A stretch of DNA of 64,000 nt from Saccoglossus kowalevskii (taxonomy: Eukaryota > Hemichordata > Enteropneusta > Harrimaniidae), in NCBI RefSeq assembly GCF_000003605.2, contig NW_003128862.1, positions 1,034,660 through 1,098,659 on the forward strand, read 5' to 3'. Below, piece by piece: positions 1 to 13,700 of this stretch (position 1 is its first letter; the number at the start of each line of letters is the position of its first letter). The position numbers and the translations under genes are program-made. A model generated the notes under the pieces. That model worked only from the letters and a program-made list of their open reading frames with translations, searched no databases and was not told the DNA's origin.

Positions 1-1118
1 AATTGGAATGCGAGCGATTGGAAAGGGACGGTGCGCTCTGGTGAAACTGTCAAGCTATGCGGGGTTACCTCAACCAGTAACGGGTCCGCCCTTTCGCCAG
101 TATGTACGAGCTGCCTCCAGGAGACTCCGAAACTCGTGGCATGCTTGAACTAATACGTTTACAAACACAACGGCCCCAAAATAAATACACTGTATTTGCA
201 AACACTTCAACTGCCAAGTGTAGTGTCTGTATTGTTTGTTACTCGCAAACAGAACCGCCCACTTTGCATAATCCAAGCTTTAATGAATGACGTCACCGTT
301 CGTTATCAGCACATCAGCACGGACCGTCACAAAATTCCACAGCGTGAAAGAAAACGGCCAAAAAACAAAGCTTTTCACAGATATAAATGTCGGTTCATGA
401 TTTTTCTCGAAAACAACTTTCAAAGCATTTTATTTACAATTAGCCCATGTAAATTTTGCTGCTGAAACGGGAGTTAACGTTGATTGAAGTTTGAAATCAT
501 AAAAGTGCCGATTTCTCGGTGTTCGGTTTTTGGCAATTACCGTTGACCTAATTTTAAATGGCGTTTCAGTGAATAACGCTTCGATGTCGCCGTTTAGCTT
601 TTCTAATACTTTCTGATATGTTGGCTTCATATCTGTATTTGCATATTTGCAAAATTCTATTGCGTTTTTTCACAAACCTCGCGCAAACCAACGGTATACT
701 TTAACTTTAACACCAACAAACGTGCTTGAAATTTGTGATTTTCGGAAAGAAAAAAAAAAACTTAATGCAAAAAATAGAAATACGGATTTAAACTTCATAT
801 CCTTTGCTTCAAAACAGTGTAAAGTTGTTGATCGCATGAATGACTGTAGAGATGACAATTACAATTTTATTCACGTTAGTTAAATTAACAGCCCCGCTGA
901 TTTTCAGAATCACGTGACGCTAAAACACAATGTTCACATAATATTAATAATAGGAAAATACAAGTCAAGAGCTTTCCAAACATACATAGATTGTATGGTT
1001 TCTTGTAAAATTTATTCCGATTATAGGTGTTTACATTTTTCATGCAAAAAAACTATCCTGCTACCTTAAATGCTTTGACTTATTATATTTAAATTTTATA
1101 TATTCGTTATACATAATG

Positions 1119-1120
<2 letters not shown>

Positions 1121-1160
<40 letters not shown>
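1121..1160. repeat. (AT)20 microsatellite
   Basis: Twenty uninterrupted AT units. Confidence 0.97.
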
Positions 1161-1164
<4 letters not shown>

Positions 1165-4100
1165 AATGGCTGATTTTGATATGCTTTTCCAGAGCAATAT
1201 CTCTCAATATGGACAAGTACTTGTTGGACGATCAGATACAAATGTCAATCATTTTAATGTTAAAAAATCATATTCCTGACATGGTTATATTCCAGCTATA
1301 TTACTATAAACAAAACTATATATCTTAAATTCGATAACTAACGGGGACTGAGCCTTGCATGGCTTGTCATTTCAACGGTTAAACATACCAGGTAGACAAA
1401 TTGCTGTACAGGAGTGGGAAGAAAACAAACAACTGTCTATTTTAGCAAAAATGCTTAATTAACATTCACAGTTTGTAATTATTTTGTGCAAATTAATGAC
1501 TTAGTCATATATAATGTATTCTATTCTGATTCTTGAATACCAAAAATTCTATGTAGAATAATTAATGCGCTGGGAATAACAATTAATATCGAATTGCAAT
1601 TGTGTATAGTGGATCTTTTCTAATAGATACAACAAAAACGATTTTCGCGAGGTCGCTAGACATTCGAAATATGATGGATGAGAAGATTGGGAAGATCATA
1701 CCTCATTGTCAGGAGAAACAGTACACCGATTTGCGAAACGTGTTACCTCAGAAATATTAGCTTTCTGTGGAAACATCAATCAAAATAAATGTCTCGTTAG
1801 CAGACATATTGATTCACTCTGTGTACCATAATCTGCCTATTTCAATGTGTATTTCGAAAAATATAAGTTTGCTTTTAAAAAAGAGAGGATTATATTTTAC
1901 ATGTGTTTCAAAATATGCAGATACTTTTCGAAATATTTGAAGAAGTTCCTCTATGTTTGCAGCATCTTGTAACACTTTAATATTATTTAAATAGAGTTTG
2001 TCATGTGATAGCAATGATCGATTACAATATTTGTATAGTGCATAGTGATGAGATTCAAGATGTCTATATTATATACGGAAACAATAAAAAAGTATGTAAT
2101 ACTACAGTAAAGAATTTTGAAACATATGCTATTTGTTTGAATAAATTAATTTGCAATTATTATATATGATGAGCGGTGTCTATCAGCAGCAGTCCGTTGC
2201 CATGGTAACACATAATGCAATTGGACACTCTCTACCTTCATCTTTGAAATATACTTTACGCCGACTATATTTGAATTCTACTTACACCGCAACATATTCC
2301 GGCATAACATGAGAAATGAACCACGTGTTTTATATTGGAACCGTCTATTTGGAGACGGTTAATATGGCGCACACCAGCAAACTTCGGTAAGGCGATGTGC
2401 TGTGGTTATCAATTCGAATCCCGTGTTATATGTTTGTAATATGCCTGTAATGTAGATAATAACATTTGATGACATTATATGTATTGAGTAATATTTATTT
2501 ATTGTTTTATCACGCTTCATACAGTAATATTACGTCATTTTGTCATGGCAACCTAAAACTCAATAATTGATGAGGTCAGATAATCCGATATCCTTCTAAC
2601 TAGGTACTTGTTGATAACTGGTTGCTTGTGACCAGAATCAGTATTCTGTCCGTAGCAGTCAAGTACACGGCATTCGATCAATTTTAAATGTGTTAATTAA
2701 AACTTATTATTTGCCACAATAAGCAAACGTGCACCTCCGTCGTCATCCCATAATACATCGATTCGAAATTGACAAAACATATCCGGTATAATTCGGAATA
2801 TGAATCTGTCTGCGGTAGTACTTAGAAACAAGCCTTCATCTGTCACGACTTGTTTTAAGACACAATAGCGTATTCGATGACAAGCAACATATCACATGAA
2901 ACCAAACCATTAACAGTTCCGCAAGCAAGTGAACTTTGCAGCTCCACAGCTAAACTAAAACCTACGGAATATCAATTGCAACTATTGAATATGTTGTTTG
3001 CAAATTACCCACTTCTCCGAAAAAAAAATTCTAATTTGTTAATGGCAAATGTTATCAGAAATTTCAATATGCCTCGTTATGTGATTTATTATGGACATTT
3101 CATTTTAAATTACTATTATAATACTGCAAGTCATTATTCAAAATGAAATATAACTAATAAACCATTCACCCTATTAACTTTTTCAAACATTATTGACATT
3201 ATTTTAATTGTAAATGCAATCTTCAGATTAGAACAAATTGTAAATCTCCTGCATAAACATTGAGCATTGATCAGGTATTTATGAATGTACTATAGCTCTC
3301 AAAAAAACATACCATTACTGGGATAAATCTTAAATACAATGACCAAGTGCTTTAAAGAATATTTTTAGCGGAAACGGCTTCATAATTGTATATTGAGCGA
3401 ATTCATTCGCAATTACAGAATAAAACATACCCACGCACAATACTTTGATCTGAGGTTAAATCAGTACATGAAATGCCGCTTATGTTTTTCGAGTGAAAAA
3501 TCTTTTACATAAACTCCATATCTTTGTATTTTTTTGTAATTACCGCTGATAACATTTCTGGCAATACGGTTTGAGTTGCTGTCACAGGGCGTGAAACTCA
3601 AAATATAGAATTAATTGTTTGATGTTCTGAGATATACGGATGTCTTCATAGGAAACGTTTAAATTAGGCACAGTAGAGTGATGTTCTGAATTGTGCAAAT
3701 AATGGACACATCTGGTTCTCAAAACTGTAATTTAATTTGCACTCAAAGCACTCAATAAATTATAAGAAAATCATAACCTGAAATATTTTTTGAATTTACG
3801 ACAGGATTTGCCATGTTTATACCGTTTTGTGGGCTAGTTTGTCGAGGGATTTTTAAGATTTACGCATATAAGCCAGAGTGTAAGGCGAATTATTGGATGT
3901 TTATTCATGACATGCCGCCACAATTTATTAATACAATATACAATCGTCCAAACGATATAGCAACTAGTCTTTGATAACAAAATATTACCTTTGATTCAAG
4001 TGTTTTTTTATTGTACTACACCGAGCGGCGGCAGTATATCATTATTTATGTTTTAAAGTACATTATACATTTGCTTAAACAACAATTTATTGTATATATA

Positions 4101-6459
4101 ATACGCATGTGTTGTTAAACGTACGTATGACGAAACATGTGGATATGGTCCACACTCAAATCATCGCTTCAATAAATTAGAATGCGCCTCACTCCGTGAT
4201 GTGTTACTGACATTTAACCGCAGTTCAATATCATTGAAGCGTGCCGATAAAAGGGAAATGAAGCGAGACCAACGTGTGTACTTCATACACACAGACACAC
4301 ACTATGTAAATAGTCTACAGTCTGTTACTGTTGAATAATACCATGTTGCGCGGTTGAATGTTTCTTATATTTATTTGTCCGACTGGTTGTCGAGACTGAA
4401 ATGTCAAGTCTGGATATTTAATCCCTGATGGATTGATTAAAATATTCTGAATATAGAACCACTGCACAGAGTTGGACTTAATTCCAGCCACATCCACTCA
4501 AAATATTCGTACATTGCGTGTCGTCGTTCTCCCACAAGACTGAAGGCAAAAGCTTTGGACACAAAGTGAGTTAATCGTCATATTTGCAATTTATATACCC
4601 GGCAATTGTTCTTACATTAAATAAACCGTCTATTTATCCCGAAGGGGTATTTGTGTATTTTGATAACAGTTTGTTCGTATGTACATACATCATGCATAAT
4701 ATCATGAATAATGTTAGAAGCTAATTCATATCTGTAATATGTTCTTTCCCATGAAGATCCAATATTTTAACATTAGATTATGTTTTTTTTTTTCAGTTAA
4801 CATTCGTTTATTGCACCATTTTACTACTGCGATGATTCCCATTGTTCAAACTCCTGCATGAGTAACGTTTTCGTGACTACAAACACAACTAAGGCAAAAA
4901 TGTGCTTGAAATATGACAAAGCCTAATTTGTGTATTATTTTTGCGCAATTTAGTTGAAGTGATTTTGTTTTTATCAATACTACCATATATTGAAATGCAC
5001 AACGCCGTTAGCAATAAAATACGTCTTACCTGAATTTCCTATAGACGTTTATGCCCGCCGACTATTTTCCAAAAGCATATAATTTGGGTGGTTCTGTTAT
5101 CGATATAGACGTTATCATGTGTGTACAAGACAAAATAGACAACAAAAATGAGACAACGTGTTTTCTTTCTAATGCAGAACTCCCTAGTTCGACGTAAAAT
5201 GTTTAAACAGACCGTTGCTAACATATAGATTAGACGCATTAATTTAGTGTTTGTCCTTTTTTTTAACAAACATATTCAATCATAACTATACATTGCAATA
5301 ATTTGTCGTCATCATTCAATTTAATTGAACATACATTAAATGCGGGTAGAAGAAGATAAAAAGATGACCGCTGACTTTTGCGTCATTTGTGAATATCATT
5401 TATGAATTGACACATGGGGTTAACAAGGCTATTATTTGCTCAACATATCTTTTTTTTTTAAATTGCACACACGTGTCATTAGAATAATTTATTGCAATGT
5501 ATATATTGATCAGCAGATATATATACTACATATTGGTTCATATATATACATATTGGTATATATACATATTGGTCGCAGAAACAAAAAAAATAATATAATA
5601 ATATTGACACATGCGTAATACAATCGATTTTTAATACTAATTACTAATAATACTAATTCATAATTTGATACTAATTCATAATTTGTTCTGAGTTTAGTGT
5701 TATATGATAAATTGCTCATATTCGGCTGTTGGACTAATGAATTGTTTTTATATGCACTCCGCCTTGCATCTATGATATTGTGTCGTCCTGCCACAAATGT
5801 GTTTGCTAAAGTTTATTAATATGCTATACAACAAACTATCCTCTTGTATACGTCAGCTTCTTCTAGTCTGTAACCGAGCTAGTTCTTTTTTTTTGTTGGA
5901 AAGTAAAAGGTTCTCCACTCTCCACAATTAAACAAAGTAGGGATAATATAGCTTCCACATATGTTTACTGCACAGTCATGGACAAGTATGGTTCAAGGAA
6001 GTACACTGATGCCCCATGTCAGGATCTTTTTGTTGGAAGATCAAGACGACTGATTAGTAGCACTTCTTTGTATAAATCCAACGCATTACATGCTGGAAGA
6101 AGCTTATTCGTAAGATAGGAAATAATATATTTAAAATCAAAAGTGGATTTTCGTGTTCTGCGATTAAATCTCTATAGCCACATATTTCGGCATTTCGGTT
6201 GATAAGATGATTCAACTTCACAATGTATCAACCAACCAACCAGTATTCGTTTGATTGGTTTGTTACGATTACTTGTTGTAGTACTAGATCTAAATTAAAT
6301 ATATATTAAGCTTTCATTGGATTGCAAAATATAAATAATATTATTATAGCGGAGATATCAGTTTGATCAATATATTTAATGTCAAATAATAGTTAGTCAC
6401 AAATTGATTCTCGTGATACGATGAACGTGCAATCGATAATATTAGATTAACGTAAAGCC
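1161..6459. other. AT-rich non-coding stretch
   Basis: No supported gene. It contains an 8-bp perfect inverted repeat (AACCGTCT/AGACGGTT, 2339-2360) and the small tandem repeats near 5.5-5.7 kb. Open frames here are short and show no recognisable motif. Confidence 0.7.
5512..5574. repeat. Short tandem repeat of TATATACATATTGGT
   Basis: Three copies of a 16-18 bp unit ending CATATTGGT. A second small duplication (ATACTAATTCATAATTTG twice) follows near 5650-5686. Confidence 0.65.
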
Positions 6460-7163
6460 ACACTGCAAGAATGACTGGTTTACACTGCAAAGATGACTAG
6501 TTCACACTGCAAGAATGACTGGTTTACACTGCAAAGATGAATAGTTCACACTGCAAGAATGACTGGTTTACACTGCAAAGATGCCTAGTTCGCATTGCAA
6601 GAATGACTGGTTTATACTGCAAATATGACTAGTTCACACTGCAAGAATGACTGGTTTATACTGCAAAGATGACTAGTTCACACTGCAAGAATGACTGGTT
6701 TGCACTGCAAAGATGACTAGTTCACACTGCAAGAATGACTGGTTTACACTGTAATAATGCCTGATTAACGCTGCAAGAATGCATGGTTTATACTGCAAAG
6801 ATGACTAGTTCACACAGCAAGAATGACTGGTTCACATTGCAAGAATGGCTGGTTCACATTGTAAGGATGACTAGTTCATACTGCAAAAATGACAAGTTCA
6901 CACCGTAAGAATGACTGGTTTACACTGTAATAATGCCTGATTCACGCTGCAAGAATGCATGGTTTATACTGCAAAGATGACTAGTTCACACTGCAAGAAT
7001 TACTGGTTCACATTGCAAGAATGGCTGGTTCACATTGTAAGGATGACTAGTTCATACTGCAAAAATGACTAGTTCACACTGTAAGAATGACTGGTTCACA
7101 CTGTAATAAAGCCTGATTCACGCTGCAAGAATGCATGGTTTACACTGCAAGAATGTTTGGTAA
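6460..7163. repeat. 22-bp minisatellite, 32 copies, with higher-order structure
   Basis: Tandem unit ACACTGCAAGAATGACTGGT plus TT. Thirty-two copies keep strict 22-bp register with no net insertion or deletion. The first part alternates two variants (AAGAATGACTGG and AAAGATGACTAGTT), giving a 44-bp dimer. From 6746 a 176-bp block of eight units recurs at 6922 and again, partly, at 7098. It lies about 3 kb beyond the 3' end of the receptor gene. The unit is not a multiple of three and contains no open frame. Confidence 0.95.
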
Positions 7164-10100
7164 AGTCTCGTGTCATTAGCTCATACAGTTTAGATACAAT
7201 GCCATATATAAAACAGTTGGCTGATGACCAAGGATGAAACATTATTTATAGCTACTCGTGGTATACTTTTAGTTATTCTTAATCACTTCAAAAATGTAAG
7301 TTTTCAAATGTGTTCTATAGAACTGTTTTAAAAATAGAATTTTAAATATTTTAATAGCAACTTATTTTTTTAAATCATTACTGTATTGATGACAAACTTT
7401 ATATATTAGACTTCAACCTAAAACATGTATGTTCTAGACACGAAATTCTGGTATATAATTTAATGATAACCTTTGTTAGTCATCTAAGGCACCTTCAAAA
7501 GAATTTAATTGAATCTTCAACCTCAATCTACGAACGAATTCCTGTCATACAATTACATGAAAATAAATTAAAATAAATGACAGCAAAAAGCGATGATTTA
7601 GTACAATAGAATTAGAATCAAGTAAGACGAAATCAATCGCCATTGCCTGTAAAGGGTGCATCGCTCATACTATTACACAATTCAAAAGTTCATTTATGAG
7701 CAACGACACGACATGATTTGTATAGTATTAGCATGTAATCAAGTGACGAAGTAAACCCAAATTATTACAAGATAGCAATTAAAATATACATGGATGACAA
7801 TGCAGAATTCTACTAATAATTCAGTGAGCTGATTTCTCCGCTTGCATTTATCTCAGGCTTCTTAGACCGATACTTAATATGACTCAATCAAAACAACGAA
7901 ACCGTAGACTGAGCAGAATATGACATTTAGTTTATTGCATATAGATATAGATATTCGTTTTATATAATGGAAATATATATATTAATGTCTGAATAACTTT
8001 TGATTTTAAATATATCCAATGCGATGCAGTGGAGCCGTGCTCAAAATTTTAGTTATGTTATTGCTACAAGTTACGTTGGTAAAGTACAGAGACACTACCT
8101 CACTATATATACATTTTTGTCGCAGTGTTTGAGATATTTACACGCCCATTGTTCTTCTGAGGCCTAGTTATTTTATTTCAGTGTGAAATAGAATATTTAT
8201 GCTTGATTTAAATAACTGAACAACGTGATTTAATGTGTCTTATGAATTGATTCAATATTTCATCAGTATGAAGCTGAAGAATGTTATGAATGACATTTTC
8301 AAGACTTTAATTTATTATGCATGATGCTGTTTTTTTAACATCCTAATACGGTTCAAACTCGTCCTATTAATATTATGATTACTCATATAACTGCATATAC
8401 TCACACTACACAAACATCCATCAACAAGATTGAAGATAGCTGTGGAATAACTCAAATTTTTTAACTACATCACCATTTATTCCAATGTTTAGTTCATTTG
8501 TGGTCACTCATGAACGTGACCGAGTTTGTCTCGATGGCAATGCTCTATTGCCAGACTTTATCTATATTAAATCTCATTTTCAAGCTGAGCTTTGATGGAC
8601 ATGTTGTCCATTGAACTATCTGGAACAAGACGTCGGACAATTGATGTTGCGCAATATAATTTACATATGTTTATCATTATGCAGATTTTGTGTCAAGTGT
8701 ACATGTGTAACAATTGCAACATGCAAATTGCATGACAAAAATGTCTACACATTCCAAAACATTAATTCTTTTATAGTATATTCCATTTGCAAATAGGGAC
8801 ATGGCTTTCATTCAAATTGAATTCTAGGATATACTGTCAATCCAACATGTGTTCAATAATGTTGATGCACACAAAATGATAATAATAGTGTAATGTAACA
8901 TAATATACGTTCCGATAAAATGAATGTGAGTATCATCTGTAGATTTTACAGACCATCAATACGTCAGCAACTCCAAATAATGTTCTGCTATATGGAATAC
9001 ATTTCAATTGAGTAAACAAAAACACATTAATAATGAAATACCATTAATCCCATATATTATGGACGTTCTGTGTTATAAAGCAGCGTAATATTTACGATAT
9101 TTTCATACTATAAATCTTTTGGTCCATGCAGATTACACTTTGACATCATTGCTGACTATCAAAAATACGCAAATGTTGGGTTGTTTATATTAAATTACTA
9201 CAATATTACTTCGAATTAATTTCGGGGAACAAATTTGTGTTATAAAGTTGCATATACGCGAGGCACCGTTACTATTTTTCTACCCTTGTACATACGTTTT
9301 GTTCATGCGTTAAACTAGAATCTGCTGAAGGGATTGATGTGACAAACGGGATATTTAATCCGTAACTCTACAATTATATCACATTTATTAAACTCGGGCA
9401 GTTTTTTGTATGTGTTCCTCGTCTATGTATCAAACGAGGTCATACATATCAAAAGTTGATCAAAGGCAATTGTAAACTGAACACTATCTTTATTAAACAT
9501 TGTTATATTGTTGGCCAATGCGCATATTATTAATATGCCGAACGTTGATGCCAGACCACCGATGGCTCGACAACATAATGTATATTCGGAAACACGCGCC
9601 TCGGAGAATTAAAAATTACAGAAAATGTTGTTCAGCTCACTTTATTTTGACGATTTCGCTGGGAATGGTTGGATAATTTCGCAATTCAAAATCCCGAAAC
9701 GAGTCATATTTAACTTTATGTTACAAAACCGGCGTGATTCTACAAAATATTAAATATCAAGCACGTACTCAATCAATGTATGCATCGATTGCGTCAATGA
9801 GCATAAAACAAAACGGTGGGATGTCAAAATTAACAAAGCGGGCGTACTTTGGAGCACACTCTCTAAACAAAACAATTACAGGATTGTACTCCACTTGCAG
9901 GTAACTACTTGCATTTGCATATACTAAATACTATATTACTTAATATCTGAAGTTACACGACTCCACTTTTAATAAATTTAACACAATGGTATTTACGCAG
10001 TGAACAATGCCCGAATATGCCAGGTCATCCCAAATTTATTTCACGAAATGCATGGTTCAGTTGAAAATACTGGTAAATAAATGTAAAAAAAATGCCAGTT

Positions 10101-10233
10101 GACAAATTTTCAAATGCCAGAACAATCGTAATATCGATAACTAATATTACCTGCTTCATAAAAGTAAACATCACTTAATGGCAACTATTAAAATGTGTAA
10201 TTACAAAGTAATTAGTATTTTCGAGCCAGCGTT
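7164..10233. other. AT-rich non-coding stretch 3' of the receptor gene
   Basis: I see no gene, repeat array or RNA gene here. Confidence 0.7.
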
Positions 10234-10244
10234 TTTATTTTATT
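10234..10244 (-). promoter_or_regulatory. Poly(A) signal after exon 4b
   Basis: Two overlapping AATAAA hexamers on the minus strand lie about 350 bases past the exon 4b stop. They are the first canonical signals downstream of that stop; a weaker ATTAAA at 10533-10538 lies nearer. The predicted 3' UTR is about 0.37 kb. Confidence 0.5.
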
Positions 10245-10595
10245 TTCAATTTTACGCAAGGCGCGTAACAAGCATTCTTACAATTAGCATGTACACAAAA
10301 CGAACACGTTTTTCCGATTGTATTAGTAAATATGCAAATACGAAGTCATGAAAATTGTGACCAACATACAGTATTCACGACGAGGCCATACATGTGACAT
10401 ATTAAAAATTCATCTGTAGTTAATGTTCAACTCTTTGAAGCCCACAATATAATCTCGAGTAATTTAGCTATAGAGTTCAGTATATTCTTCGTGTTGTTTG
10501 CTGCCCGAGGTTAACGTCGAGCATTATTATTATTTAATCACCGTTTACTGAACTTTCTTACGACAAAAAGCAAAAATGATTAAAACTGTTATTGT

Positions 10596-10788
10596 TCAAA
10601 GCGTGTTCTCCAGCATGGATTCGTCTACCGTTGTTATCATGTCTGATTCGTTCTTCATCAACTTCATCCCCTGAGTGGTGCTATACGTGCCGCTCAGATT
10701 TGTTGGTCGTTGATAATCGACCCGTTCACCTGGCGCCCATTTGAAACACGGCAGCCACCGAAGGGCCTTCCTGAAGCCGCGCCGGAAT
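10596..10788 (-). CDS. TKR: Receptor alternative last exon 4b (63-aa tail, ends NTL)
   Basis: The exon starts after a strong acceptor (TTTTCTTACAG) with A, so AG|A = Arg and the protein reads LNDRFRRGF, the usual tachykinin-receptor sequence at this point. Helix 8 is FRRGFRKALRWLPC. The tail is 63 aa with many Ser/Thr and an acidic last third (ESDM, VDES, LEN), suited to GRK/arrestin-type phosphorylation (inference). The stop is TGA at 10598-10596. The intron from exon 3 is 2130 bp and skips exon 4a. Codons are more GC-rich than in 4a. The closer match to the family makes this the likely ancestral tail. Confidence 0.9.
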
Positions 10789-13700
10789 CTGTAAGAAAAT
10801 TATTGTATTTCACTCATTCAAGTACATACTGAATACGTCAAAATTTTTACTAAGTCAGTCATCATATCTACTATGTGGTCTGAATACATCAATGTCGCCA
10901 TACGTCATCAAATCCGCCATTTGCGTAATATTGAAACCACAACTTGGTAGGTAAATTCTTACGTTTGGAGTCTTGCGAAATTTTGATAAAAATCACAGCA
11001 ACTTCTTTTAAAATGTAATGAGCGTGTGCGTTGAAGAACGACTCCGAGAATTCATGTGTTTTTTTGTTAAACTAAAACGCTAATGAGTTAGTCTGCAAAA
11101 TGCATTTGGTAGTGTTCGTCTCAAATATTTTTTTTCCCTCCAGGGCACTTGCGTGTATTCGGTTTTCTAAATTAGAGGTCACATTATTCTTACCAACACG
11201 TGTACATGGCGTTCTTGGATTATATTGGTCTAGACCGCGCAGTATCAACGTGCGAAATAGAATTCTCATCTTATAACACCGTGCATGATTATGAAAATTG
11301 CATACGTAGTATTTAAGTAAACTTGGTAACTTAGTCATGTGAAATTTTAAATGGAAATGATTATAGGTCACTAAATCGAATTTATATGTGTTATCGAAAA
11401 AGCAATTTTAAATCCAATATGTGCTATCAATGACGGTATAATAAATAATATATCATGCTAGGATTTAGCCGCTGGTGGCACGATACTAAACTTAGTCCAC
11501 ATTCGCATACTTAACTGTCTGCATGATTGAATTGTTATTTTTGCACCACCTGCGCCCTGATGTGTGAAGACTTAGGTTGTCATGCGTGCATTACGTAATG
11601 TACTAAAACGAGTCAGGAAGCATAAGCCGGATTCTGATTGGTTGGATGAGCATTGGGGATTTAAATGTCACATGCAATGGCCTCAAGCCAAATAAGTGCA
11701 TTCAAGATTCAGGATGCTTACAAGAAAACTAGTGAAGAGAGATGATGAAAAGTGATGTGGAAACAGGCAAAAACGATCCAAGAAAGTTAGGTAAATATAT
11801 ACAACAATATATTCACACATCTGGGGGAAGGTGGAAGATGGAAGAGACTGATCTTTGAGTGTGAAAGCAGTTTGGGATCAAATTGAAATATTACAGTACG
11901 TTACTGGTATGTTAGAAATGAGGCAACTCGTCTTAGTTAAATCGCCAATGGATAGTTAGCAAAACGGAAGATAACTTACACACACTAAACAACATACCAA
12001 AATGTGTTAATACAATATATGTATTGTATATGCCACTAAATGAATAAAAGTCGTGCAAGGAAATTGAATGATAAGGAGTGTGATTTATGGATGGAATGTG
12101 CTTAATTAACATATATACTAACTTATATGAACTAGTTTCGTCACAAAACTTTTGTAAAGCCGATCAGCTAGTTGAAACTACTACTTCCTCAGAAGCTATT
12201 TCGCTAATTCCCCAATAATTTGAATATGAAAAGACAACCGTTTAGTAAATAGCATTTCAGACACAAAACACCTCGTGCACTACATAGTGTTTTAATTTAA
12301 TGCTTTCAAAAATTGTCATGCAATTCAGTCACATTCCATAAGGGGGCATAACACGTCGGACGAAACGACCAACCAGAAACGAGCTTTGCTTTCATACTCG
12401 TGACATCATCTTACTTCTGGTTGCGGACACGTCATGTACTCGGCTTTTGTATGTCACTTTCGTGTATCCCAACGATTTGTTCCATTCGTCCGAGGTATAG
12501 TGAACACACGGAAGCCACTGGAAAACTTTCTTGAATCCTGTTCTAAAGCTATAAATTAATAGAGTGAAGTCTTGAAATGGTGATAGTGTATGATAAAGAG
12601 AGAGTTCAATTTAAGTATACGAAAAAAACTATCTTGCCTATTACGAGTAATGCGCTAGCGGGAAGTTCACCGGAAACACTGCCAGCATTTACTGTCTTGT
12701 GCAAGAATAGTAAAGCTGTTGTATGAACAACTGACTTTCTTTTCAACCAAAACAAGTCTTTCATTGTATTCTGAGTTTGTCCCAAGCAAGGGGTTCATTA
12801 AGTAGTAGCCGTTAATGTCGTCGATATTCACCACAACCTGTCGCAATTCAGCTCTATATGCTAAAGGTAACGACATCGCATAATCACCAGAAGAAATATA
12901 ATGTGGGTGACAATTTACCTATCGTTCAGCCAACAGTAGATGAACGGATTGTACATTGAATTGCTCATGCCCAACCAAAACACAGCCATGTAAATCTCAC
13001 GGGCATTAGGATGACTGTACAATACATCGCTGTAGCTTCGTCCCAGTAAGAAGTAGATATGAACCGGAAGCCAGCAGATTGCAAAGATAATAACAACTAG
13101 TATCATCATTTTCACAACCTGTTTTAAAAAAAGGCTAAACATCATTACATATTGTACATTATTAGTTTGGGTCACACGTATCGACGAATACTCACGCACA
13201 TACTATTATTTTTGATTTCAAATAAAAAATGGTGATTCCAAAAAATAAATACATGAGTGAATAAATTAAAATAACGCACAAAGGCAGAAACTAGTGAAAC
13301 AATATGATTCATTGCCGCATCGAGGGAGATCTCCAATTTATATCACGTGTGAACATCGTAGTTATTACAGTGTTGCTGGATTTATATAAGTTTTCCCTTA
13401 ATGCAATAGACATGTTTCCTGTATAAACTGTCAAAAGTATTCACATGACTACTAACACTCGCACTACAGTCATATGAATATGCAAACATACCAGAAATAT
13501 ATATGGTAGCACTCTCTGAGAGCGCTACGAGATGGCTGTTTAAAGACACACCAAAGCTGACAACTGCAGAAACAAAATGTTTTTAAAACAATACATTTAA
13601 TCACACTACTACAGTCGCCGAACTTATGCAGTAATAAATTCGCTCGTACACTAAACTGACGTTTCTGGTGGTCAATATCTGCGGTTAAAATTACTAGTAA

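Larger units (their letters stand above)
10789..12918 (-). other. Receptor intron 3 (370 bp to exon 4a, 2130 bp to exon 4b)
   Basis: Phase 2 intron that contains exon 4a. From 10.8 to 12.3 kb I see no further exon with the helix 8 pattern and no repeat. The open frame at 12876-12667 lies between exon 3 and 4a and has no family resemblance. Confidence 0.75.

Noticed and set aside
6460-7163. CRISPR-like spacing of repeats
   Set aside because: Units are directly adjacent with no unique spacers, and the DNA is from an animal.
12667-12876. 69-codon minus-strand frame between exon 3 and exon 4a
   Set aside because: No tachykinin receptor has an insert here, and reading from exon 3 into the intron stops immediately.
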